Source: a bacterium (GTDB taxonomy: Bacteria > Babelota > Babeliae > Babelales > UASB340). Taken from it: a stretch of 64,000 bases of DNA. Location: contig DAOVPV010000007.1 of assembly GCA_030629005.1 (NCBI GenBank), forward strand, positions 1 through 64,000. Reading direction: 5' to 3'. Under the pieces are notes generated by a model. That model was not told where the DNA came from. It made no database searches and was given only the letters and a program-made list of their open reading frames with translations. Position numbers and translations under genes: made by a program. Of the stretch, positions 38,664-47,573 are shown piece by piece (the first letter of the stretch is position 1; each line of letters begins with the position of its first letter).

Positions 38664-39033
38664 ATTTAGAATCGGTGAGCTAGCAGAACAATTAAATGTA
38701 AAAAAGTTTGTTATACGCTTTTGGGAAAAAGAGTTTGACCTAAAATCAGATCGATCCGGCGGAGGACAAAGATTCTATTCTCAAGAAGACTTCGAAAAAT
38801 TCACTTTAATAAAGAATCTTTTATACGTAAAAAAATTCACAATACCAGGAGCCAAAAATCAAATTCAAAGCTTAAATCATTCAAACAATATAACTCCTGC
38901 AATAAAGGAGCCGGAGCAAAATAATCCTCAAATACAAGAAGATTCCACAAATGAATACAATGAAATATTCACAAAAATAAAACACCTCAAACAACAACTA
39001 GAAAACTTTGCTGCAAAATTAAACTTTAAATAA
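38632..39033 (+). CDS. MerR-family transcriptional regulator
   Basis: 133 residues from GTG 38632 (SD GGGAGAG). The winged-helix domain has FRIGELAEQLNVKKFVIRFW (residues 12-31), then GGGQRFYSQEDFEKFTLIKNLLYVK, the MerR wing and following helix. The pattern is of the small YyaN/HspR-like MerR type that lacks an effector domain; the tail (100-130) is a short coiled coil for dimerisation. It overlaps the carrier gene by 32 bases, so it is co-translated with the carboxylase pair. Confidence 0.82.
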   Translation: MEQKIKMGQRKFRIGELAEQLNVKKFVIRFWEKEFDLKSDRSGGGQRFYSQEDFEKFTLIKNLLYVKKFTIPGAKNQIQSLNHSNNITPAIKEPEQNNPQIQEDSTNEYNEIFTKIKHLKQQLENFAAKLNFK

Positions 39034-39037
39034 TCAA

Positions 39038-39727
39038 TCACTTAATAGATAAATGATGTACGCAAGCCGGCGGTATATTCGCTAGAACTTTATCCTGGTC
39101 AAATTCAAACTTATTAACAAAATCGTTTGTTGTTGTAATTGTTTTAGAATATTGATTTTTTTTCTCACCAGTTAAAAAAAACAACTTAACTTTAGCTAAA
39201 GCAATATATTCAAAATAAGAAATTATACCGCCCGGTTTTATTAAACCCTCGTACGTCTTCAAAACTTGTTTTAAAAAATCTGCAGAAAATGCATTAAATG
39301 GCAAGCCTGAAATTATATAATCATATAAATATTTAGGCTTCCAATCCAATATAGAAACACAATTAATTTTTACATTTTTGCGTTTCCCAAATTTTTCATT
39401 CAAAATTTCACAAAAATCAGAATCTAACTCAACAATATCCAGCTTATCCTGAGTTCTCAACTTCTTTAAAATATTAACAGTCATAGAACCTGTTCCAGCT
39501 CCAACCTCTAATATTCGTACCGGCTCACCAAAAATATTTATGTGCTTTGTTACAGCATTAGCCAAAAATCTAGAACTTGGAACTATCGCACCAACAGAAT
39601 CGGGCTTGGCCAAAAATAATTTAATAAAAACAAAGGAATCGCTAAAAAAAGATCTAAAGTTTGGAAAAACAAATATTAAAGAAAAAAATAAAAGCGCAAC
39701 AAACAACCAAGATCTACTTTTCTTCAT
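39038..39727 (-). CDS. Membrane-anchored SAM-dependent methyltransferase, phospholipid N-methyltransferase-like
   Basis: An N-terminal signal anchor (residues 8-23) and then a class I methyltransferase fold: motif I RILEVGAGTGSMTVNIL (about 71-87), acidic motif II DIVELD. The SVGAIVPSSRFLANAV segment before motif I and SGLPFNAFS resemble bacterial phosphatidylethanolamine N-methyltransferases (PmtA) and KsgA-type enzymes. If so it would make phosphatidylcholine precursors; the substrate is inferred. It converges with the MerR gene. Confidence 0.65.
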   Translation of the reverse strand: MKKSRSWLFVALLFFSLIFVFPNFRSFFSDSFVFIKLFLAKPDSVGAIVPSSRFLANAVTKHINIFGEPVRILEVGAGTGSMTVNILKKLRTQDKLDIVELDSDFCEILNEKFGKRKNVKINCVSILDWKPKYLYDYIISGLPFNAFSADFLKQVLKTYEGLIKPGGIISYFEYIALAKVKLFFLTGEKKNQYSKTITTTNDFVNKFEFDQDKVLANIPPACVHHLSIK

Positions 39728-39858
39728 AAAATACCTTTTATTTTATAAAAAACTTCTTATAAATTATAAAAAATAATATACAATATAATCCTACTCAACA
39801 AATGTTATTGTAAATAGTATCAATTTATAATTTAAAGTAAAAGTGAAGAAATTTTTAA

Positions 39859-40686
39859 ATGTCAGAACAAAAAGCTTCCATCTGTGGTTTTTTACTAATA
39901 AACAAACCACAAGATTATAGCTCCTATGATTGCATAAGAGTTATAAAAAAAATAATAAAAAACAAACAAATAAAAATCGGACACACCGGCACATTAGACA
40001 ATTTTGCCCAAGGGCTGTTAATTATAGCAATAGGAAAAGCAACAAAGAAAATAAGTCTATTCATGAACCTAGACAAAACATATATCGCAACGGGCAAGCT
40101 TGAAGAATTAACAGACACACTAGATTTAACAGGAAATGTAGTTTCAAAATCGGAAAAAACATTTAATGTTAGGGAAATCGCAACATCTCAAGATAAACTT
40201 TCGAAAGAAATATTTAATGTTAATGATGTTGTTAATAGTTTTGCCGGAAAATACTGTCAAACACCGCCAATATACTCCGCGTTAAAATATAAGGGAGAAT
40301 CCTTATACAAACTAACAAGAGAAAAAAAAATATCCGAAGAACAATTAAAACATATTATAGAAACCAAAAAGCGAACCATAAACATTTATAAAATTGATCT
40401 ACTCGAATATAATCACCCGTTTTTTAAAATCAAAACACATGTTTCTAAGGGAACATATATAAGATCTTTGGTGAATGATATTGCAGAAAAACTAAATACA
40501 CATGCAACATGTTACGACCTAATAAGAACAAAAATAGGAACAATTGACGTTAAAAACACTATCAATCTTTTAGATCTAAAAACTATAGATGATATAAATA
40601 ACAATTTAATACCAATAGAAATACTGGAAAATAAATTAAAAAATGATTTAAGTCCTAATAATTTACCAAACAAAACAAATATTTAA
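39859..40686 (+). CDS. truB: tRNA pseudouridine-55 synthase, carrying two repeat relics
   Basis: Makes pseudouridine in the T-loop of tRNAs. GFLLINKPQDYSSYD opens; the catalytic Asp is in GHTGTLDNFAQGLL, and YCQTPPIYSALKYKGESLY plus the KGTYIRSLVNDI segment are TruB blocks. Between LDLTGNVV and FAGKYCQTPP lie two element-like stretches, SEKTFNV (40150-40170) and SKEIFNV (40201-40221), in the region that links the two halves of the catalytic domain. The C-terminal PUA domain is not evident. The gene runs opposite to the methyltransferase. Confidence 0.92.
   Translation: MSEQKASICGFLLINKPQDYSSYDCIRVIKKIIKNKQIKIGHTGTLDNFAQGLLIIAIGKATKKISLFMNLDKTYIATGKLEELTDTLDLTGNVVSKSEKTFNVREIATSQDKLSKEIFNVNDVVNSFAGKYCQTPPIYSALKYKGESLYKLTREKKISEEQLKHIIETKKRTINIYKIDLLEYNHPFFKIKTHVSKGTYIRSLVNDIAEKLNTHATCYDLIRTKIGTIDVKNTINLLDLKTIDDINNNLIPIEILENKLKNDLSPNNLPNKTNI
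40150..40170 (+). repeat. 21-bp element with one change, in truB (SEKTFNV)
   Basis: Short form differing at one base from the common copy, in frame. Confidence 0.85.
40201..40221 (+). repeat. Diverged 21-bp element, in truB (SKEIFNV)
   Basis: Two changes from the common copy (G to A in the left half, C to T in the right half), in frame, 30 bases after the previous copy. Likely an older insertion or a local duplication. Confidence 0.65.
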
Positions 40687-40728
40687 ATTTTATTTATTAA
40701 CTCAACATTTTTATTTATAATCAAATAC

Positions 40729-40749
40729 TCGGAAGAAACATTTAATGTT
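40729..40749 (+). repeat. 21-bp element, intergenic upstream of tolQ
   Basis: Exact short form in the 160-base gap between truB and tolQ. No other signal was recognised in that gap apart from the tolQ SD AAAAGGAAA. Confidence 0.9.
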
Positions 40750-40846
40750 TTAGAACTTATCCAAAAATTAATTAATTTGAAATTTAGGAAAAGCTCTTAA
40801 TTTAAAATATCAACTGAAATTATAAAAAATAAAAGGAAAATGTATT

Positions 40847-41530
40847 ATGTTAGATTTTATATTTAAATCACCTGCCTGGGTCCTGGTCGCACAAGCAGAT
40901 TGGATGACAAAACTTATTCTTCTGGGCCTATTTGCGTTATCTGTCATTTGTTTATCAATCGTACTACTAAAATCAAAAGAACTAAAAAAACAAACTCGCG
41001 ATTTAGAAAATATTCTGAATAAAATAAAAAAATCGAAAACATTTGACCAATTAATAGAAATTGCCCAAAAGGAAAAAAATAATATTGGTGGGAAGTTTTT
41101 AACAGAAAATCTCATAGACCTAAAAGAACTTGTTGAAGCAAATAATGACAACAAACTATCAATTCAGAACATAGATACACTAGAGCTAATATCCTTTCAA
41201 CACATCGACCAATTTCTTGTAAAATCAGAACAATATTTACCGATACTCGGAACAAGCGCATCTGTTACCCCGCTTATTGGTCTATTTGGTACTATCTGGG
41301 GATTGATACATGCTTTTGTAAATATTAGTCAGGAAAAATCTGCCGACATAGCAGTTATAGCCCCAGGTGTAGCAGAAGCACTGATAACAACCCTTGCAGG
41401 CTTAATTGTTGCAATCCCAGCAATGATAACTTTTAATTATTTGTCCAACGAAATAAAAAAACATGAACAAATGCTTTCCCATATAATAGATAGATATTTA
41501 GTAATTTTGAAAAATAAATATCAAAAGTAA
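40847..41530 (+). CDS. tolQ: TolQ-type proton channel subunit
   Basis: 227 residues, MotA/TolQ/ExbB family. Three membrane segments: one near the N-terminus (LILLGLFALSVICLSIVLL), two near 140-200 (LGTSASVTPLIGLFGTIWGL, VAEALITTLAGLIVAIPAMI) with the Pro/Gly-rich TM motifs. It uses proton flow to energise TolA across the envelope. It heads the tolQRAB cluster. Confidence 0.92.
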   Translation: MLDFIFKSPAWVLVAQADWMTKLILLGLFALSVICLSIVLLKSKELKKQTRDLENILNKIKKSKTFDQLIEIAQKEKNNIGGKFLTENLIDLKELVEANNDNKLSIQNIDTLELISFQHIDQFLVKSEQYLPILGTSASVTPLIGLFGTIWGLIHAFVNISQEKSADIAVIAPGVAEALITTLAGLIVAIPAMITFNYLSNEIKKHEQMLSHIIDRYLVILKNKYQK

Positions 41531-41543
41531 AAAGGAAACTACT

Positions 41544-41963
41544 GTGGCTAGATTTAAAGATTATAAAAAAAAGCGACGTAATCACGACGAAATGATAACG
41601 TTAACACTAACCCCATTAATCGACACAGCTTTAAACCTTCTTATTATATTCATGATAACAGCACCAATTGTTCAAAATGGCATAAAAGTAGATCTTCCCT
41701 TTGGAAAAAGCAAAGAAGTTTCCAGTCAACAAGAACTTGTAGTAACCTTAAGTAAAGATAACAAAATGTACTTTAATAGTTACCCAATAACAAAAGATTC
41801 TTTAGTTGAAACTATAAAAAAAACAATTGCACAAAGGGATGACTTACCTGTATACATTAAAGCTGATGAAGCTGTTGCATATGGCAAAGTAATAGAAATA
41901 GTTGATCAATTAAAGTTTGCTGGCGTTAAATATATAGCAATGTCAACGAGACACACAAGTTAA
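41544..41963 (+). CDS. tolR: TolR-type channel subunit
   Basis: 139 residues from GTG 41544 (SD AAAGGAAA). A basic N-terminus, then one membrane helix beginning LTPLIDTALNLLIIFMITAP, whose Asp is the conserved proton-carrying residue (TPLIDVVL type). A periplasmic ExbD/TolR domain follows (VYIKADEAVAYGKVIEIVDQ). It couples with TolQ. Confidence 0.93.
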   Translation: MARFKDYKKKRRNHDEMITLTLTPLIDTALNLLIIFMITAPIVQNGIKVDLPFGKSKEVSSQQELVVTLSKDNKMYFNSYPITKDSLVETIKKTIAQRDDLPVYIKADEAVAYGKVIEIVDQLKFAGVKYIAMSTRHTS

Positions 41964-41987
41964 TTTTTTATAATTTAAAAATTCTAT

Positions 41988-42758
41988 ATGATAAATAATA
42001 TTTTAAAAAAATTCATAATTTATTCTTTACTTGCACATATATCAATAATATTGCTCGCATTTATAACCACACCAGCAAATAAAAAAATTAATAAACAATT
42101 TTTAGTACTCGGCAGACATTCAAGTATACCAACTCATGCTTTATTTAAATCCAATAGAGGCCTAAATCAAACAGACTGGTTTGCAAAAAGAGTTGCTCAA
42201 GAACAAAAAATTCGAGACCAAAGAAATGCTCGGCTAAAGGTACAAAGAGCACGTAAAGCTGAGCAAAGACACAAGACAGAACTTGCTCGTAAAGCTACAC
42301 TTGCTCAAAAAAAGCCCGCAGCAAAAAAAATAACACCACCTAAACAAACAAAATTACTCGCCAAAAATACTCCTTCAAAAAAAACCACACCCAAAAAAGA
42401 CGAAAAACCTAAAGGGTTAGAAGAATCTTCGGAAGAAACATTTAATGTTGTAGAAGAAGAAATTGCTGAAGAACTACAATTTGATCTACGGGGAGAACAA
42501 GATCCTCAAAATATAGTTTATAGTCAAGCTATAACTACAGCCGTAATAAAGCTATGGCATCCTCCAATAGGAGTACCAAAGGCAACTGAAGAATCAGTCC
42601 GCTTTTATACATACAAAAATGGCAAAGTCAAAAACTTTGAAATAATCGAAAAATCAAACATACTACTTTATGACTTAAGCATTGTAAAAATAGCAAAAAG
42701 ACTAGATTTCGGAGAAGAATTAGGCGATAAAATTTTTATAATAAAATTTAGACAGTAA
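41988..42758 (+). CDS. tolA: TolA/TonB-like energy transducer with in-frame repeat
   Basis: 256 residues. A single N-terminal membrane helix (IIYSLLAHISIILLAFIT), a long Lys/Ala/Gln-rich helix (residues 65-110), a Pro/Lys-rich stretch, and a C-terminal TonB/TolA-like domain (about 170-256: AITTAVIKLWHPPIGVPKAT). The SHLS-like SLLAH in the helix matches the contact site for TolQ. The element at 42428-42448 inserts SEETFNV next to an acidic cluster just before the C-terminal domain. It spans the periplasm toward TolB/Pal. TonB cannot be strictly excluded, but the neighbours argue for TolA. Confidence 0.82.
   Translation: MINNILKKFIIYSLLAHISIILLAFITTPANKKINKQFLVLGRHSSIPTHALFKSNRGLNQTDWFAKRVAQEQKIRDQRNARLKVQRARKAEQRHKTELARKATLAQKKPAAKKITPPKQTKLLAKNTPSKKTTPKKDEKPKGLEESSEETFNVVEEEIAEELQFDLRGEQDPQNIVYSQAITTAVIKLWHPPIGVPKATEESVRFYTYKNGKVKNFEIIEKSNILLYDLSIVKIAKRLDFGEELGDKIFIIKFRQ
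42428..42448 (+). repeat. 21-bp SEETFNV element, in tolA
   Basis: Exact short form, in frame, in the linker before the TolA C-terminal domain. Confidence 0.9.
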
Positions 42759-42780
42759 GTTTAATAACTTTAGGATTAAG

Positions 42781-44109
42781 ATGAATTATAAATTTCTTAA
42801 ATTTTTAGTATTTATATTTTTAATAAAACTTACAACCCTATATCCTGTTACAAATTTAATTTTTAGTGTTAGCAATAATCAAATTCAAAACGAAAAAATT
42901 AAATGTCTTACTTTAATTGTTGATCAAAATAACAATATCGAAAATGTAATTAAATTCGCACAAACATTAAAATATGATTTAGAATTTACAGATCAACTTG
43001 ATATATCGTTGAAAAAAACAAACAAAATGCCAACCGAAAATGTAGAAAAATCATTATTTGAAAAAAATAAAATTAGTCTTTGCCTATATATCTTAGGCAA
43101 TTCAAAAAACACAACAATAGAACTAAAAGATTTATCTAATTCACAAAGTATCTATAAAAAAGATATCAAATTAGAAAAAAATAACTTAATAAAAAGTGCC
43201 CATAGAATATCTTCCGATCTATTGCCAAAACTAACCGGGGAAATTCCAATAAGCCAATATTTTATTGCTTATTCAGAAATGATAACAAACAACCAAAAAA
43301 ATATTTGTATCGCAGACTACTCATGCAACTTCAAAAACACAATTATTTCTAAACCTCAATGCGTAAATATCGCACCAAGCTGGCATACAAAATTACCAAT
43401 AATTTATTATTCACAATTTACGAAAGATAAAATAAATCTAAATTCTTTTAACTTTAGAAACAAAACAAACAAAATAATCTGCTCATATGATGGCATAAAT
43501 ATGCAACCGTCATTTTCTAAGGACGGATCTAAAGCAGCACTATGTATGTCTGGGGGTAAAAATACCGAAATATATCTATATGATACAAACCTAAACAAAC
43601 AACTCAAAAAAAATGTTTTCAAAAAACTCACAAACAACGGAAGTAACAATGTATCGCCCTGTCTTTTAGAAAATAACGATCTTATATATTGCTCTGATTT
43701 TCAAACAGGTCAACCTCAAATATACCATTTAAATCGAAACAAAACCAAAACCAAAAGACTTACAAACGGAAAAGGTTCTTGCGCAGCACCCTCTTATTGT
43801 GAAAAAACAAAAAATCTAATCTATTCCAAAAACGTAAAAGGGACATTCCAATTGTTTTCACTAAATCTCGAAAATATGAAAAACCTAGTAGAAACACAAC
43901 TAACCTTTAACTTTGGTAACAAGCATGAACCAGACATATCAGAATGCGGTCGCTTTATTTTATTCTCTTATGACTTTAAATATAAAAAAGACGCACAAAC
44001 TCAACAAATAGCAGCACTTAACATTAATAGCGAACAAATAAGAGTGTTAACACAAACAAGAGCCCCAAAAAGCTTTCCTAAATGGAGTAAAACACCTATT
44101 ATCACCTAA
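42781..44109 (+). CDS. tolB: Tol-Pal system beta-propeller TolB
   Basis: 442 residues with a signal peptide, a small N-terminal domain to about 145, then a six-bladed propeller. Blades show INMQPSFSKDGSKAALCMSG, NVSPCLLENNDLIYCSDFQTG and CAAPSYCEKTKNLIYSKN, matching the TolB W/PSWSPDG pattern. It is periplasmic and would bind TolA and Pal. Pal itself is not encoded in the window after it; a terminator follows. Confidence 0.88.
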   Translation: MNYKFLKFLVFIFLIKLTTLYPVTNLIFSVSNNQIQNEKIKCLTLIVDQNNNIENVIKFAQTLKYDLEFTDQLDISLKKTNKMPTENVEKSLFEKNKISLCLYILGNSKNTTIELKDLSNSQSIYKKDIKLEKNNLIKSAHRISSDLLPKLTGEIPISQYFIAYSEMITNNQKNICIADYSCNFKNTIISKPQCVNIAPSWHTKLPIIYYSQFTKDKINLNSFNFRNKTNKIICSYDGINMQPSFSKDGSKAALCMSGGKNTEIYLYDTNLNKQLKKNVFKKLTNNGSNNVSPCLLENNDLIYCSDFQTGQPQIYHLNRNKTKTKRLTNGKGSCAAPSYCEKTKNLIYSKNVKGTFQLFSLNLENMKNLVETQLTFNFGNKHEPDISECGRFILFSYDFKYKKDAQTQQIAALNINSEQIRVLTQTRAPKSFPKWSKTPIIT

Positions 44110-44156
44110 AAATTGATATTTTATCATATAAAACAATTGTATTAGTTTTATATTTT

Positions 44157-44186
44157 GAGTAATCTTACAATTACTCGATTTTTTAG
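44157..44186 (+). terminator. Intrinsic terminator after the tol cluster
   Basis: GAGTAAT (44157-44163) pairs with ATTACTC (44170-44176), followed by GATTTTTT. It lies between tolB and ftsH. Confidence 0.7.
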
Positions 44187-44239
44187 AATCGTAGAAATTT
44201 TTAAAATTTCTTTTTAAACATATTATTAAGGTACAGTTT

Positions 44240-46114
44240 ATGGCAAATAAAAGAAAAATTTTTAATAAAAAGAAGATACTCAATTTTAATAAAAAGGGCC
44301 CAGGTGCAGTTTGGCTCCTATTTATATTACTAGCTATAAGTATAGCATATCTATTTTTGTATAACAGCACTAATCGACAAATAGAGTCAATAAATTACAC
44401 CAATCTATTAAGCTTAATAAACACGGACAAGATTAAATCTATAACAGTCCAAGAAGAACGAGTCCAAGGCATTCTAAAAAATGGTAAACTCTTTGAATGC
44501 ATCGTTATTCCATCCGAAAAGTTATGGAATCTAATAGAAAATAAAAATATAACAATCCAAGTAATTCCAACAGAAAGACAAGGTTGGGGAAGTTTACTTT
44601 TCTTTTCATTGTTACCATTGCTCTTAATATTCTTATGGTTAAGCTATATGCGACAAAGCCAAAGTGGATCTGGTGGTGCCGGAAAGATATTTAGTGTTGG
44701 AAAAAGTAAAGCAAAATTTTTCTCTCCAAATACAATAAATGTAAGTTTTAAAGATGTCGCAGGAGTTCAAGAGGCCAAAGAAGATCTTAAAGATATAATT
44801 GATTTCCTAAAAAATCCTGCAAAGTTTAAACGCCTCGGCGCAAAAATACCAAAGGGCCTACTGTTAACCGGAGCTCCAGGAAATGGGAAAACTCTTTTGG
44901 CAAAGGCTGTCGCAGGAGAAGCAAGTTGCCCATTTTTTAGTATTTCTGGCTCAGACTTTGTGGAAGTTTTTGTTGGCGTTGGCGCATCTCGAGTACGAGA
45001 TTTATTTGCTCAAGCCAAGAAAAATTCACCGTGTATTGTATTTATAGACGAAATAGATGCAGTAGGAAGACAACGAGGTATCGGTCTAGGTGGCGGAAAT
45101 GACGAACGAGAACAAACACTAAACCAATTGTTGGCAGAAATGGATGGATTTTCTACAGAACACGGAACTGTAATTGTTCTTGCCGCAACAAATAGGCCTG
45201 ATGTTTTGGATAAAGCACTACTACGTCCAGGAAGATTCGATAGGATAATAGAGGTTCCATATCCAGATTTATATAGCAGATTAAAAATACTAGAAGTTCA
45301 TTCTAAGAATGTAAAATTAGATCCAAACGTAGATTTAGAAAAAATTGCACGAGGTACACCGGGTTTTTCTGGAGCAGACCTAGAAAACCTAATCAATGAA
45401 GCCACTTTAGTCGCATCTAAAGCAGACAAAGCAAATGTAGAAATAAACGATTTCGAAACCGCAAGAGATAAAATTATGTTAGGCGCAGAAAGAAAGACTC
45501 TTGGATTAAGTGCAAAAGATAAAAAAGTAACAGCCTACCATGAATCAGGCCATACACTTTTAAACTTATTACTACCAAATACAGATCCATTCCATAAGGT
45601 CTCTATAATACCCAGAGGACGATCGCTTGGTGTTTCTTGGTCGCTACCTGAAAAGGACAAATTCTCTGAATCAAGAACTGAAATGCTTTCTAAAATTATG
45701 GTCCTACAAGGTGGATTATTAGCTGAAAAATTAAAATTCAACGATCAAACCAGCGGCGCTGCAAATGACATCGAAGTTGCCACGAATATTGCTCGTAAAA
45801 TGGTTACTAGACTTGGTATGTCTGACTTAGGACCAATAACATTTGATGAAACAAAAGAACATCCATATCTAGGAAGAGATATACAAGCGAAACCTAGACA
45901 CTCTGAATACACCGCCAAACTTGTTGATGAAGCTGTAAACAAAATTATACAAGATTGTTATAATAAAGCAGAAAGCTTGCTTTTAGAAAACAAAGACAAG
46001 CTCGAACTATTGGCACAAAAACTTATAGAAGAAGAAACTCTACAGGCTAAGCAGGTTTATGAACTTTTAAACATAGAACCTAGAACAAGTCACGCATGGA
46101 AAGAAGAAAAGTAA
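44240..46114 (+). CDS. ftsH: ATP-dependent zinc metalloprotease FtsH
   Basis: 624 residues. Two inner-membrane helices (23-41 and 117-137) flank a short periplasmic domain. The AAA+ domain has Walker A GAPGNGKT (211-218), Walker B FIDEID (268-273) and [11 protein letters not shown]. Zinc motif HESGH is at 434-438 (usual HEAGH, Ala to Ser here). It degrades unassembled membrane proteins and, in many Gram-negatives, LpxC. Confidence 0.96.
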   Translation: MANKRKIFNKKKILNFNKKGPGAVWLLFILLAISIAYLFLYNSTNRQIESINYTNLLSLINTDKIKSITVQEERVQGILKNGKLFECIVIPSEKLWNLIENKNITIQVIPTERQGWGSLLFFSLLPLLLIFLWLSYMRQSQSGSGGAGKIFSVGKSKAKFFSPNTINVSFKDVAGVQEAKEDLKDIIDFLKNPAKFKRLGAKIPKGLLLTGAPGNGKTLLAKAVAGEASCPFFSISGSDFVEVFVGVGASRVRDLFAQAKKNSPCIVFIDEIDAVGRQRGIGLGGGNDEREQTLNQLLAEMDGFSTEHGTVIVLAATNRPDVLDKALLRPGRFDRIIEVPYPDLYSRLKILEVHSKNVKLDPNVDLEKIARGTPGFSGADLENLINEATLVASKADKANVEINDFETARDKIMLGAERKTLGLSAKDKKVTAYHESGHTLLNLLLPNTDPFHKVSIIPRGRSLGVSWSLPEKDKFSESRTEMLSKIMVLQGGLLAEKLKFNDQTSGAANDIEVATNIARKMVTRLGMSDLGPITFDETKEHPYLGRDIQAKPRHSEYTAKLVDEAVNKIIQDCYNKAESLLLENKDKLELLAQKLIEEETLQAKQVYELLNIEPRTSHAWKEEK

Positions 46115-46217
46115 TTTGGGTATTTTAAAAAATAAGTTTTTTTGCTAGAATAAGCTTTTAAAACTGCAAAAATATTCTAAAAATTTAAAATTAGTACACT
46201 GAAAGGACATTTTAAAA

Positions 46218-46415
46218 ATGGCAAACATATGTGTTATCTGTAAAAAACGCCCACAGGTTGCGAATAATGTAAGTAATGCAAACAATCGAACAAAACGCTG
46301 GGTATACCCAAACGTACACAAAATACGTTTTACACTTAAGGGTCAAAAAAACATCAAGCATGGTGCTGTTTGCACAAAATGTATGAAATCTGGAAAAATA
46401 GAAAAAGTTGTTTAA
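46218..46415 (+). CDS. rpmB: 50S ribosomal protein L28, zinc form
   Basis: 65 residues. MANICVICKKRPQVANNVSN opens, RTKRWVYPNVHKIR is the core, and CTKC near the end makes with CVIC a four-Cys zinc site. Its neighbour here is rpsT rather than rpmG. SD AAAGGAC stands before the start. Confidence 0.93.
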   Translation: MANICVICKKRPQVANNVSNANNRTKRWVYPNVHKIRFTLKGQKNIKHGAVCTKCMKSGKIEKVV

Positions 46416-46436
46416 CTTACGTAGGACTAATTAATC

Positions 46437-46703
46437 ATGGCAAATATAAAGTCAGCAAAAAAAAGAGCAAAAACTAACGAAAAAAGACGCAAAATAAATT
46501 TAGCTAGAAAAACAGAGATAAAAACGATTATAAAGAAATATAGCTCTGCTATAGAAGATAAAAATGTTCAATCAGCAAAAGATCTTTTAACTTTAGCTGA
46601 AAGCAAAATTAGAAGAGCTGCAGGCAAAGGCCTATTTAAGAAAAATACAGCATCTCGCAAAGTAAGCAGGCTTACTAAAAAGCTTGTTGCCATTCAAAAA
46701 TAG
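46437..46703 (+). CDS. rpsT: 30S ribosomal protein S20
   Basis: 88 residues, three-helix bundle at the base of the 30S subunit. MANIKSAKKRAKTNEKRRKI is the standard start and KGLFKKNTASRKVSRLTKKL the standard end. It starts 21 bases after rpmB, so the two form one transcript. Confidence 0.95.
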   Translation: MANIKSAKKRAKTNEKRRKINLARKTEIKTIIKKYSSAIEDKNVQSAKDLLTLAESKIRRAAGKGLFKKNTASRKVSRLTKKLVAIQK

Positions 46704-46745
46704 GCAATTATTTATTCTTGGTAGTAATGAAGACGGAGATAGAAT

Positions 46746-47330
46746 ATGATGAAATCAGGAACAACGTTTTTGGTTGTAGAATCGGTTGAGAAGGCTGTTA
46801 AATTTTACACAGAAAAACTAGCTTTTGATATCGTAGAATTGGCTACCGAAAAAAATTCGGGGGAAAAAGAACAAGTAACATATGCGCATTTACGAAAAGG
46901 TAAATGTTATTTAATGCTTCGCACGCCACACATAGAAGAGTTAGCCGAATTTAGCTTTATAAAGCGATGTGCTAGTAGAAGTGTTGGTATTTTTGTAGAA
47001 ATGAAAAAGGGTCTAGAAAAATACTTCAAAAAATGTGAACAAAAAGGTGTTATAATCATTCAATCAATCAAAAATGAAGATTGGGGATACAAAACATTTG
47101 CTATAAAAGATCCCTTTGGACTTAAGCTTGTTTTTACCCAAAAACTTGAAGATTTTAAAACCCCTGAAAACTTCTTGCACTCTGATGTTAACAAAGATAG
47201 TTTAACAGGAATTAAAGAACAAGATGATTCTATTTTGGAAAGAATGATTAAATATCTTAAAACACTGGGTATTTTAAGAAGAGCTTCTAAAAAATACTCA
47301 AAAAAATGGATTAAATCTTTTAAGAAATAA
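46746..47330 (+). CDS. VOC/glyoxalase-fold protein
   Basis: 194 residues. The first ~130 fold as paired beta-alpha-beta-beta-beta modules: FLVVESVEKAVKFYTEKLAFD (residues 8-28) and WGYKTFAIKDPFGLKLVFTQ are VOC signatures (FY...LGF; DP.G....). Family members include glyoxalase I and drug-binding bleomycin-type proteins; substrate unknown. Residues 140-194 form a basic tail. A strong terminator ends the unit. Confidence 0.8.
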   Translation: MMKSGTTFLVVESVEKAVKFYTEKLAFDIVELATEKNSGEKEQVTYAHLRKGKCYLMLRTPHIEELAEFSFIKRCASRSVGIFVEMKKGLEKYFKKCEQKGVIIIQSIKNEDWGYKTFAIKDPFGLKLVFTQKLEDFKTPENFLHSDVNKDSLTGIKEQDDSILERMIKYLKTLGILRRASKKYSKKWIKSFKK

Positions 47331-47363
47331 GCATTAATTCATAAATTATAAAAAAAACTTAAA

Positions 47364-47392
47364 AATCCCCGTAAATTCGGGGATTTTTTTTG
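47364..47392 (+). terminator. Strong intrinsic terminator
   Basis: AATCCCC (47364-47370) pairs with GGGGATT (47379-47385), followed by a run of eight T. It ends the rpmB-rpsT-VOC unit. Confidence 0.92.
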
Positions 47393-47561
47393 CTTTTAAC
47401 ACAAAACATCTACTTTTTCATATGTTTTTCTAAAAAAACAATGTTTTTATTCCTTTTTAAATTAAAATACGAAAGAAACATGCATTTTTCAATTAGAAAT
47501 TTATTAGTTATATTAGTTTTAAGTAAAAATTAAATAGAGGTTATAAATCATAATAATTTAT

Positions 47562-47567
47562 GGAGGT
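47562..47567 (+). promoter_or_regulatory. Unusually perfect Shine-Dalgarno
   Basis: GGAGGT seven bases before ATG 47574, much stronger than the AAAGGA or A-rich leaders of most genes here. The same GGAGGTTAT leader precedes the next gene. Confidence 0.8.
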
Positions 47568-47573
47568 TATACT

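Noticed and set aside
47469-47490. GAAAGAAACATGCATTTTTC upstream of the 47574 gene, similar to the left half of the element
   Set aside because: The right half diverges after ACAT; too little match to call a copy.
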